From the NCBI GenBank assembly GCA_964486825.1, contig CAZAQS010000056.1, positions 1 through 21,978 on the forward strand: a DNA stretch of 21,978 bases. Reading direction: 5' to 3'. Of this stretch, positions 6,199-13,847 are shown piece after piece. The first letter of the stretch is position 1; each line of letters starts with the position of its first letter. This DNA is from CAZAQS01 sp964486825 (GTDB taxonomy: Bacteria > Chloroflexota > Anaerolineae > Anaerolineales > UBA4823). The notes beneath the pieces were generated by a model. The model was not told the DNA's origin. It saw nothing but the letters and a program-made list of their open reading frames with translations, and did no database searches. Made by a program: the position numbers and the translations under genes.

Positions 6199-8994
6199 TC
6201 AAGGCAGGGGTCGCATTTCTCCCCAGTTTTGCCCGGTTCGAGCATCAGTTTTTAGAGGGACTTTCAACGGGTAGGCCTCTTCCATTACCTTCTGCACAAG
6301 AGCTCCTGTCTTGACAACCTCTTCTTCTCGACATTCTAAAACCAGCTCATCGTGCACCTGCAGAAGCATATGGGCGGATAGACCAGCTTCTGACAATGCA
6401 ATAGGTACATTAACCATAGCAATCTTCATTATATCGGCAGCTGTGCCCTGGATGGGTGCATTGATGGCTTCTCGTTCTTCTCGGTTGCGTATATTGAAGT
6501 TGCGTTGGTTCTTCAAGCCCGGGAAGTAGCGCCTTCGTCCCGCTAGCGTCTCCACATAACCCTGGTCCCTGGCAAGGCGCCTCATTTCGTCTAAATAACG
6601 TTTGACCCCTGGAAATTGCTGGAAGTAAGCCACCATAAAATCTTCTGATTCTGCCAGTGTCAGGTCCGTGTAGCGGGTCAAACCGAAGGCGCTCATCCCG
6701 TAAATCAGCCCAAAGTTGATGCCCTTGGCGCGCCGGCGGTGTTCTTTTGTTACCGTTGCAATTGGCACGCCATATATCGCTGCCGCCGTAGCTGCATGGA
6801 TGTCTTGCCCGGCGCGAAATGCATCTAGCATGGCCTGATCATCGGCCATATGAGCCACAATCCTTAGCTCAACTTGAGAATAATCCACTGACAACAACTG
6901 ATGCTCAGGAGAAGCCACGAATGCCTTCCGTACCTGGCTGCCAAGCTCGGTGCGGATAGGGATATTTTGCAGGTTTGGATCGGAAGAGGCAATCCGCCCG
7001 GTTACAGCTCCTGCCTGGTGATAGGAGGTATGCACTCGACCGGTAGCAGGGTTTATCTGGAGCGGCAGTGCATCTACATAAGTTGACTTGAGCTTGGAAA
7101 GCTCGCGATATTCCAGCACCCAATCAACTACGGCATGCTTGCCTCGCAGTGAATCGAGAACATCGGCAGAGGTAGAGTAATGACCGCTCACGGTTCGTCG
7201 TGTCCGGTCAGGGGGCTCTATCTTCAAACGCTCAAATAAAGCTTTGGAGAGCTGCTGGGTTGAATTGATATTGAAAGGCATGCCAACAATTTTGTAGACC
7301 TGCGTTTCGATTTCAGCCATGCGATCGTTCAGATTAGTTGACATACCTTTAAGAAAATCGGTATTCAAGGAAATGCCGGACATCTCCATTTGCGCCAGCA
7401 CAGGGATGAGAGGCAGCTCGATCTGCTCGAATACTTGCGTGGCTCCACAGGATTCCAGGTCTCGCTCCAGCAGAGGCTTGAGGCGTAATACGATGGCAGC
7501 ATCCGCTACCGCATATTCTGCACAACGATCAATTGGGACTTCTGCCATGGTACATTGATCCTTGCCTTTACCAATCAGCTCAACGATATCCGTCATCTTA
7601 ATGTCCAACCGGACCCAAGCCAGGTTCTTCAAACCCAGGTTTCGGGAGGTTGGATTGCTGAGCCATTCGGCTATCATACTGTCAAATGACAGGGGAGCCA
7701 CAAATAGCCCATAGCGGGCCAATAGGACATAATCATATTTGATATTATGGCCAACTTTTTGAATTTTTGGGTCGGTAAGCGGAGCGCGCAGCGCTTCAAT
7801 TACCGACTCTACTGGCAGCTGGGCGCCTAAATCAGGCCGGTGTCCTACAGGGATGTAATAGCCCTGGTTATCTTCCACAGCCAATGCAATTCCAACTAAC
7901 TCGGCTCGCATCTGGTCTGTAGAGGTGCTCTCCAAGTCAAATGAAATCACCTTTGCATTACGAAGCCGGGTGCACAGGTTTTCCAATGCCTCCTGGCTGT
8001 CCACCAGGTTAGCTTTAATCGGAGGCGGTGAAGTAGGAGCCTCCACTTGTTTGGCTGGCTGCTCTCCTAAGAAGGACAATTGCTGCCCTCGCTGAGGCGG
8101 AAGCATTCCATAATTTTTTTCCAGGTTTTCCAAACGAGGCAACAAGGTACGGAATTCAAGCTCGCGGAACAAGGCTTCAATAACCAGCGGGTCGAAATCT
8201 TCTACGCGGGCTTGATCCAGGTCGAGTGAGACATCCAGATCCAGCACAATGGTAGCCAGCTTCTGGCTAAGATAGGCAGACTCTCGTCCCTGCTCTAGTT
8301 TGTTTCGCACGCTGCCGCTCAGCTCATCCAGGTGCTCGTAAATGCCGTCCAGAGTCTGGTATGCCTTGAGCAGGTTAATGGCGGTTTTCTCTCCAACCCC
8401 GGCTACCCCTGGGATATTGTCCGATTTATCACCAACAAGGGCTTTGAAATCAACGATTTGCTTCGGGGGAACCCCAATATACGCCTCGACCTCTTCAGCC
8501 CGGTAATCTTTAGCTTCCGATAAAGTTTTACCTGGTAGGTTGACGATGATACGCTCGTCCACCAATTGGAGCAGGTCCCGGTCGCCGGTAATGATCTTAA
8601 CTCCCAGGCCCTTTTCAGCAGCTTTTTTCGCAAGACTCCCGAGCACATCATCGGCTTCGTACCCTTCGACCTCGATGCGGGGAATGTTAAATGCGTCCAC
8701 CAATTGGCGGACCCTGGTGATTTGGATATCCAGGTCGTCTGGCATCTTGTCGCGGGTGCCTTTATATTCTGGGTAAATCTCATCCCGAAATGTTCTCCCA
8801 GTATCGAAAGCAACCGCCAGGTAATCCGGTCGTTCCTGCTCCAATAGGCGCATCAATACGCTGGTAAAGCCGTATACTCCGGCGGTAGGCTCTCCTGTCC
8901 TGGTAGTGAAACTGGTTGTGGTGCCACGGGTAAGCGCGTAATATGTACGATAAGCTAGTGCGTGACCATCAAGTAAATATAAAGTAGGGGGCAT
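6199..8994 (-). CDS. polA: DNA polymerase I
   Basis: A 931-aa enzyme for Okazaki-fragment processing and repair synthesis, with all three domains. The 5'-3' exonuclease (about 1-290) carries the EADD and GDKSDNIPG motifs. The 3'-5' exonuclease (about 330-510) keeps D353/E355 (FDLEST), D421 (NIKYD) and Y494/D498 (YAVAD), so proofreading should be intact, unlike the degenerate domain of Taq. The polymerase domain has motif A (D704, VDYSQVELR), the O-helix (K757, F761, Y765) and motif C (H881-D882-E883). Phe761 matches E. coli Phe762, which disfavours dideoxynucleotides. The start ATG has AGGTGA 3 nt upstream and follows the upstream gene's stop by 3 bp, indicating translational coupling. Confidence 0.98.
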   Translation of the reverse strand: MPPTLYLLDGHALAYRTYYALTRGTTTSFTTRTGEPTAGVYGFTSVLMRLLEQERPDYLAVAFDTGRTFRDEIYPEYKGTRDKMPDDLDIQITRVRQLVDAFNIPRIEVEGYEADDVLGSLAKKAAEKGLGVKIITGDRDLLQLVDERIIVNLPGKTLSEAKDYRAEEVEAYIGVPPKQIVDFKALVGDKSDNIPGVAGVGEKTAINLLKAYQTLDGIYEHLDELSGSVRNKLEQGRESAYLSQKLATIVLDLDVSLDLDQARVEDFDPLVIEALFRELEFRTLLPRLENLEKNYGMLPPQRGQQLSFLGEQPAKQVEAPTSPPPIKANLVDSQEALENLCTRLRNAKVISFDLESTSTDQMRAELVGIALAVEDNQGYYIPVGHRPDLGAQLPVESVIEALRAPLTDPKIQKVGHNIKYDYVLLARYGLFVAPLSFDSMIAEWLSNPTSRNLGLKNLAWVRLDIKMTDIVELIGKGKDQCTMAEVPIDRCAEYAVADAAIVLRLKPLLERDLESCGATQVFEQIELPLIPVLAQMEMSGISLNTDFLKGMSTNLNDRMAEIETQVYKIVGMPFNINSTQQLSKALFERLKIEPPDRTRRTVSGHYSTSADVLDSLRGKHAVVDWVLEYRELSKLKSTYVDALPLQINPATGRVHTSYHQAGAVTGRIASSDPNLQNIPIRTELGSQVRKAFVASPEHQLLSVDYSQVELRIVAHMADDQAMLDAFRAGQDIHAATAAAIYGVPIATVTKEHRRRAKGINFGLIYGMSAFGLTRYTDLTLAESEDFMVAYFQQFPGVKRYLDEMRRLARDQGYVETLAGRRRYFPGLKNQRNFNIRNREEREAINAPIQGTAADIMKIAMVNVPIALSEAGLSAHMLLQVHDELVLECREEEVVKTGALVQKVMEEAYPLKVPLKTDARTGQNWGEMRPLP

Positions 8995-8997
8995 TCT

Positions 8998-10521
8998 TCA
9001 CCTGTTTTGCCTGGACACCGGCCTGGAGATACCCTGCCTAATGCGGGTTTGCTGGATGAATTCCTGGACCAACTTCCCTAAAGGCGGTTGGGAGCCTGTA
9101 ACCAGCAGAAAACCCGTTGCCCAGAAGTCACCCGAAGGGTTTTCGCGACCCAGGACCGGGAATTCGCCAAAAATTCGTTGTGAGGTATGCTTGCGTATAT
9201 TTTGAACCATCTGCGCAGGTGCGGTTTCCGGTGTAGCACTGGCGTTCCATTGAAGGTAATCCGGACGTACAGATATATGTTCCAGGCGCCAGTCGAAAGC
9301 CACACACAGTTGTGAGACCCACAAGGGCAACCGGTCTGCCAGATCTCCGACGAGGTGGTGACCTGGTAGACGTGGGATCAATAGGATACCATAAGTTAAG
9401 CAATAAACAGAGGCTGAAGCCGGTATCAACTCCCACCCGACCAAATCAGATGGTTTAGCGCCTGGGTCAACCCCTACAGCAGGAGATTCCGGCGGTATAG
9501 CTGAAGGCTTCCCAACACCTGCCAACCCAGAGCTTGCAGGTATATTTGTTGAGGCTTCATCCTGCCAGGTTTCAGGACTAGGGAAGGGAATATCATTAAA
9601 AAGTGATCTCCGGTCGAAAAAATCATCCTTACTTTCCACCATATTATCGGCTTGATTTGGCTGCACTCGCTGCCGGTTCCCTTCCGTGCTGGCTAATCCG
9701 TCATCGAAAGCTGGAGGAGAAGCCAATAAACGAGCCAGGTTGACCACTTGGGAGCGAATCTTGCTGAAAGGTGTTTCTACTCCAAAAACCAGCGCAAGAA
9801 CCATACCGCTTCCTAAAGCTGTTGCATAGAGCAAATACTCGCCGCCATCGCATTCTAACTGCACAAAACGAGCCAGATCGCTTTCGCCGTTTTTTCCCCA
9901 ACAATAAACGACGGTCTCCGCCAACTCCTGTGCAGCTGGTTGAGGCAGCTCCCCCGCATAAGCCCATAAGCTGTCCTCTGAGACGATCAATGCAGCTTGT
10001 GAAGCGGTTTCGAGGGACAAACGCGTCAAATGCTGGGCCGCACGGGTGACATCTCGCAACCAGGACGGAGGTTGATTGGGGGGCTTTTCAGAAACCGGAA
10101 GGCTAGAGGGCCCTACCGGTGGAGCTTGTGATTCGAGGTTTTTTGGAATTATTCCAGCTACCCGATCCATTGTCCTCAGTATGCTGGCAGGATAAAGTGG
10201 TGAAGTTATAATACCTTCTGGCGCAAGCGTTTTTATATCTGGATCGTATGGGTCATTGCTGGCAGATAAGGCTACAATATGAATCTGTGGATTTATCTCT
10301 CGCAGGGTCAATCCCAACTTCCTCAAGGGAGCGTTAGAAAAGTTTTGGTGAAGATCTACATCCAAGATAGCGATCGAAAAGGGCAATTCTTGAGCGTGCT
10401 GGATTCCTTGTGAAGCGTTGGTTGAGAGCACAACCTCATACCGGCCGCTTTCCACCAAGGTCCTACGGAGAACCTCTCCTAAACCGGGTGAAGAGGTTAC
10501 GATCAACACCGATTCTGCCAT
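8998..10521 (-). CDS. Receiver / Roadblock-like / dead IS200-type transposase fusion
   Basis: A 507-aa protein of three parts. Residues 3-120 resemble a response-regulator receiver: LIVTSSPG, a phospho-acceptor-like D54 in ILDVDL, then LSAS. The conserved Lys is replaced (ITSPLYP, Ser107), so it may not be phosphorylated normally. Residues about 155-270 resemble a Roadblock/LC7 domain (ALIVSEDSLWAYAGELP); this is tentative. After a low-complexity linker, residues about 362-495 align along the length of an IS200/IS605 TnpA (Y1) fold, but the HUH histidines are Y422 and Q424 and the catalytic Tyr is F488, so it cannot act as a transposase. It is the first gene of the polA operon. I infer a domesticated nucleic-acid-binding or regulatory role. 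Confidence 0.8.
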   Translation of the reverse strand: MAESVLIVTSSPGLGEVLRRTLVESGRYEVVLSTNASQGIQHAQELPFSIAILDVDLHQNFSNAPLRKLGLTLREINPQIHIVALSASNDPYDPDIKTLAPEGIITSPLYPASILRTMDRVAGIIPKNLESQAPPVGPSSLPVSEKPPNQPPSWLRDVTRAAQHLTRLSLETASQAALIVSEDSLWAYAGELPQPAAQELAETVVYCWGKNGESDLARFVQLECDGGEYLLYATALGSGMVLALVFGVETPFSKIRSQVVNLARLLASPPAFDDGLASTEGNRQRVQPNQADNMVESKDDFFDRRSLFNDIPFPSPETWQDEASTNIPASSGLAGVGKPSAIPPESPAVGVDPGAKPSDLVGWELIPASASVYCLTYGILLIPRLPGHHLVGDLADRLPLWVSQLCVAFDWRLEHISVRPDYLQWNASATPETAPAQMVQNIRKHTSQRIFGEFPVLGRENPSGDFWATGFLLVTGSQPPLGKLVQEFIQQTRIRQGISRPVSRQNR

Positions 10522-10527
10522 GCTTAG

Positions 10528-10556
10528 AGTGTATCATGTGCTTTAAATGCAGGCAA
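10528..10556 (-). promoter_or_regulatory. Promoter of the fusion-protein/polA operon (leaderless)
   Basis: On the minus strand, TTGCCT (10551-10556), a 17-bp spacer and TACACT (10528-10533) end 6 nt before the ATG. Transcription would start at or next to the initiation codon, which fits the lack of a Shine-Dalgarno sequence. Confidence 0.55.
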
Positions 10557-10655
10557 GTAAGATGAGGTACCGGATAAATTGGAGAGTATAAATCCTTTCA
10601 AGCGATAAAGGTGAGAGGTAGCCCGCTGCAAGAATTGCCCTTGAACCAATTTCTG

Positions 10656-10684
10656 TTGACAATAGGCTATGAATCTGATATTGT
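10656..10684 (+). promoter_or_regulatory. Promoter of the transglycosylase-like gene (leaderless)
   Basis: A perfect TTGACA (10656-10661), a 17-bp spacer and TATTGT (10679-10684) end 9 nt before the ATG. The predicted start is at most a few nt before the start codon. No Shine-Dalgarno is visible, and an in-frame TGA at 10685-10687 rules out an upstream start. Confidence 0.6.
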
Positions 10685-10693
10685 TGAACCGAC

Positions 10694-12322
10694 ATGAGAA
10701 AGGCGCGACGGTTCATTGAGATTTTTATTGCGGTTGTGTTCTTTCTATCATTTAGCGCGGGGGAAAACTTAAGCCAGGCACAAGCACCTGAACCAGAAGA
10801 TACCCCGCCACGTCAGGCTTCCCTGGTCATGCCTTTTACCGAACATGAATGGTGGGTTATCCGTTGGTCCGATAACCAGATTTTGTGTAGGGTACTGATC
10901 GATCATGCCGGTCTACCCACAGGACCGGAAATATTAGCTGACTGCGGAAACACTATTTACGAGTTGTGGAGGACTACTCCTCCTTGTGATGTTTCTGAAG
11001 ATCCAGCAATCGCCTCACAGGAATGCCTGGGAGTATACCTTCATTTTGTTAACAGCCGGCCGGCCGAGAGAACCATCCTGGTCGACCTACCTCCTCCGAC
11101 CGTGTGGGTAACATTAGCTGACTGCATTCCCTCCATACCTGAGAATCTTTGTCCCAACATCCCCTCCCTCTTATTAACCGGGGAGGAGCCCCTTCCCAAT
11201 GAAGGTATCATTGCCATCCATGCGGTGATCAACGGTCGCACGTATACTTGCGAAAGCTCGACATGCGAAGTGCCATTACGGCCCACATTCCCGGAGGGAA
11301 TAACGGTCGAGTTTTGGGCAGATTCAAGCTTTGGGGATTCCAGCCAGGTGTTTACAGCACTGGTTCGTGTGATCGATACAGGCGTTTCTCCAGATCCAAG
11401 AGCAGGCGGGTGGTACGTGGATGTAATCAGTTCACAGTGGCGTGGACGGCAAATAGCGACCTGCGCGCAAACCTGGGTTTCCTTCCCATCACTAGGCGCA
11501 CCTCCGCAATGGCTCCAGACGCCGGAAATTACTGAACTGCTCGCTTCCGAAGAACCATATCAATTTTTGGCAGGCCAGTTGATTACCCAGGGGGTAGTCA
11601 ACGCTCAGGATTGCCCCGGAGGCGGCTTGATGCCGAACGGGTATGCGGATGCTTGTGGGCTAGAGAGGGCTATGCCCCATGTATTAGAATGGCAAAACCA
11701 GTTTGATGAACGCATTATACAGGTCGCCCTGGAAACCGGTGTCCCGGCGCAGCTAATGAAAAACTTGTTCGCGAAAGAGAGCCAATTTTGGCCCGGTGCA
11801 TTTAAAAGCCCAGAGCATATGGGTCTGGGCCAGATCACTTCGAAAGGCGCAGATGCTCTCCTGATGTGGAACACCAGCTTCTACGAGCAGTTTTGCCCAC
11901 TCGTGCTGCATAATGATGTTTGTGATCGAGGGTATTTTCGGTTAAGCCAACAAGAACAGGCGCTTCTGCGTGGGGCGCTAGCTATGGAAGCAAGCGGTCA
12001 ATGCCCCCAATGCCCGGCCGGGATTGACCTTTCCCAGGCTAATTTTAGCGTAGAGCTTTTTGCCCAGACTTTGATAGCTAACTGCCAGCAAGTTGGACAG
12101 ATTGTGCACAACGCCTCCCAACAAATCCCCGGAAGGGTCAGCACCTACGAAGACCTGTGGAAGTTTACCCTGGCTAATTACCATGCCGGGCCAGGTTGTT
12201 TATCTTATGCTGTGCATAATACCTGGGCACAGAGACAATCCCTGGTCTGGGATAATGTTTCAACACAATTTACCCCTGCTTGCGAGGGGGTTGTGGATTA
12301 TGTAAACCAGATTGCCCGCTGA
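10694..12322 (+). CDS. Secreted lytic-transglycosylase-like protein
   Basis: A 542-aa exported protein. The N-terminus is a basic stretch (MRKARRF) plus a hydrophobic core ending near residue 30, a Sec signal peptide. Residues about 40-300 form an unrecognised cysteine-rich region. Residues about 335-505 resemble a lysozyme-like SLT fold: a putative catalytic Glu362 in LFAKESQF, then HMGLGQIT (375-382) and the late ANYHAGPG motif (494-501). This suggests cleavage of murein or another beta-linked glycan outside the cell. It carries well over a dozen cysteines, implying disulfides. It is divergent from the polA operon and convergent with a 60-aa gene. The substrate is uncertain because cell-wall composition in this phylum varies. 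Confidence 0.8.
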   Translation: MRKARRFIEIFIAVVFFLSFSAGENLSQAQAPEPEDTPPRQASLVMPFTEHEWWVIRWSDNQILCRVLIDHAGLPTGPEILADCGNTIYELWRTTPPCDVSEDPAIASQECLGVYLHFVNSRPAERTILVDLPPPTVWVTLADCIPSIPENLCPNIPSLLLTGEEPLPNEGIIAIHAVINGRTYTCESSTCEVPLRPTFPEGITVEFWADSSFGDSSQVFTALVRVIDTGVSPDPRAGGWYVDVISSQWRGRQIATCAQTWVSFPSLGAPPQWLQTPEITELLASEEPYQFLAGQLITQGVVNAQDCPGGGLMPNGYADACGLERAMPHVLEWQNQFDERIIQVALETGVPAQLMKNLFAKESQFWPGAFKSPEHMGLGQITSKGADALLMWNTSFYEQFCPLVLHNDVCDRGYFRLSQQEQALLRGALAMEASGQCPQCPAGIDLSQANFSVELFAQTLIANCQQVGQIVHNASQQIPGRVSTYEDLWKFTLANYHAGPGCLSYAVHNTWAQRQSLVWDNVSTQFTPACEGVVDYVNQIAR

Positions 12323-12331
12323 AAACCAGGA

Positions 12332-12514
12332 TTAGGTCAACGCTCGGACGAGTTTAAGGAATTCCTCCCATTCCTCCTTGAAAAAGTGAAGCGTGACGTT
12401 GTTCAATTCCAGGTGGAAGGTCGTCTCCCCATCTGGCTCTTCCGCTTGCCAGGCCAGGTAATCATCCGTTTCTGCGATCACCTGGGTTGTGGGTTCCTGG
12501 TTGTTTTTAGCCAT
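12332..12514 (-). CDS. Small conserved-looking acidic protein, 60 aa
   Basis: I do not recognise this protein. It is acidic, with no signal or membrane segment. The second half (FHLELNNVTLHFFKEEWEEF) reads like two beta strands followed by an amphipathic helix, as in small DUF proteins. Three consecutive ATG codons occur at 12512-12520 directly after a strong GGAGG (12523-12527). The third ATG has the best spacing (8 nt), giving 60 aa; a longer frame from 12544 would lack a ribosome-binding site. It is 118 bp downstream of the M23 gene on the same strand and ends 9 bp from the convergent transglycosylase-like gene. A TATAAT-like box at 12580-12585 (minus) could give it its own promoter. Confidence 0.7.
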   Translation of the reverse strand: MAKNNQEPTTQVIAETDDYLAWQAEEPDGETTFHLELNNVTLHFFKEEWEEFLKLVRALT

Positions 12515-12632
12515 CATCATTCCCTCCGAGAATTGCACCTGCATTTTCTGATCGAGGCGCGCTACTGCGATTAATTTACATTATATTATCGTTTAATTAC
12601 TGCATATAAGTGAAGAACTTACGATCTCACAA

Positions 12633-13847
12633 TTAAGGAAGCACTGACCAGGGGTTAACGAATCCGCCAAAGTAGCGTACCTCAAAGTGAAGGTGGGCTC
12701 CAGTGGAGTTTCCGGTGCTTCCCGCAGCGCCGATGTAAGCGCCCTGATTAACACTCTGTCCGCACCGCGCGGTGGCCTGGCTCAAGTGTGAGTATAAAGT
12801 TTGGTACCCGTTGCCATGGTCGATCATCACCATGTACCCATAACCACCATTTGCCCAACCAGAAAAGACAACTACGCCGCTGTCAGAAGCAAAAACACCA
12901 TCCCCGACAGCAGCCGCGATATCGATAGCCAGGTGGCCCGGCCAGTAATCGTTCCCCGAAAGCACCCGGTTAGCTGATGGCCAGACGAAGAATCCGGTGC
13001 CAAAAAAGCCTTCATAGGAGCCTGTGCAAGCCCCTGCACCGTAGACTGATTTTGACACTCCTGCCCTTTCACGAGGAATGGTTGGCACGATCCAGGAAAC
13101 AAATTCTCGCTCCCCACCGGGGACCAACACCATCTGACCTGGCTCAACCTTCGGGTCCGTGAGATCCATATGGTTGCCAGGCCAATTCAAGATATCAACA
13201 GGTCGTGCTTTAAATTTATTGGCGACAGATTCAACGTTATCCCCTTCCAACCAGGTATAGTAGACGCCGTCTACCGGGGGTATTTTCAGCTCCATATCCA
13301 GCGAGAGCATGTCTGGGTTATCTTTAAGCAAGTCATAATTTGCCCACAACAGCGTCTCAGGCTTGATATTGAAGTTTTTGGCTATGCTAAAAATCGAATC
13401 CCCCGATTTAACCGTGTAATTAATCACTTCCTCTCTCGGCCGGGTCGGGATGATGGTTAACAAGGATGCCTGCCTGCTGATGGCCTGGATATGATTGCCT
13501 GGTTCGAATGCCGGTAGGCTAACCGTCGCCTGGCTGAGAAGGGGGGTAGAAAGCGTCCCTAGATCTGGGCTTGTGTTCGATGAGGATAGCGCTACAGCTG
13601 AAGTCGTCAGAGGGGTTAATAGACGAAAGCCCAGGTATCCTGCCAGGAAAACCAGGCTAAGTGCAAACAGCCATGCTCCCAGGATGAGTATGCTGTCCCC
13701 CGTTGACCCCGTTTTGGCTAATTTCTCGCTCAAGTTGGAATTAGTCCCCAGAGAGGAGGCTTGATGTTCTTCTGTCCCCTGATCGCTAGCTTGTATTGCT
13801 TCCGATCCGGATCCAGCCTCCTTCTCTGAGGATGATTTTTCTTTCAA
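12633..13847 (-). CDS. LysM / M23 family murein endopeptidase, membrane-anchored
   Basis: A 404-aa cell-envelope hydrolase. A hydrophilic Ser/Glu-rich N-terminus (1-50) is followed by one membrane helix (about 52-76), a Ser/Thr linker, two LysM domains (about 143-190 and 197-243, the first beginning YTVKSGDSIFSIAKNF) and a C-terminal M23 LytM domain. Zinc and catalytic residues are intact: H305 and D309 (HLAID), H354 (YSHLS) and the H385-x-H387 pair (HLHFEV). It should cleave peptide cross-links of peptidoglycan or a related polymer outside the membrane. Its ATG overlaps the rho stop by 4 nt (13844-13847), so it is translated from the rho mRNA by coupling. That is an unusual partner for rho. 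Confidence 0.93.
   Translation of the reverse strand: MKEKSSSEKEAGSGSEAIQASDQGTEEHQASSLGTNSNLSEKLAKTGSTGDSILILGAWLFALSLVFLAGYLGFRLLTPLTTSAVALSSSNTSPDLGTLSTPLLSQATVSLPAFEPGNHIQAISRQASLLTIIPTRPREEVINYTVKSGDSIFSIAKNFNIKPETLLWANYDLLKDNPDMLSLDMELKIPPVDGVYYTWLEGDNVESVANKFKARPVDILNWPGNHMDLTDPKVEPGQMVLVPGGEREFVSWIVPTIPRERAGVSKSVYGAGACTGSYEGFFGTGFFVWPSANRVLSGNDYWPGHLAIDIAAAVGDGVFASDSGVVVFSGWANGGYGYMVMIDHGNGYQTLYSHLSQATARCGQSVNQGAYIGAAGSTGNSTGAHLHFEVRYFGGFVNPWSVLP

Noticed and set aside
6153..6245. Upstream start of the TPR protein overlapping the polA end
   Set aside because: The extra 31 residues copy the polA 3' end in another frame and have no Shine-Dalgarno; the ATG at 6152 has one.
8403..8813. 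136-aa minus-strand frame inside polA in another phase
   Set aside because: Same-strand out-of-phase shadow of the 5'-3' exonuclease domain, which is intact in the polA frame.
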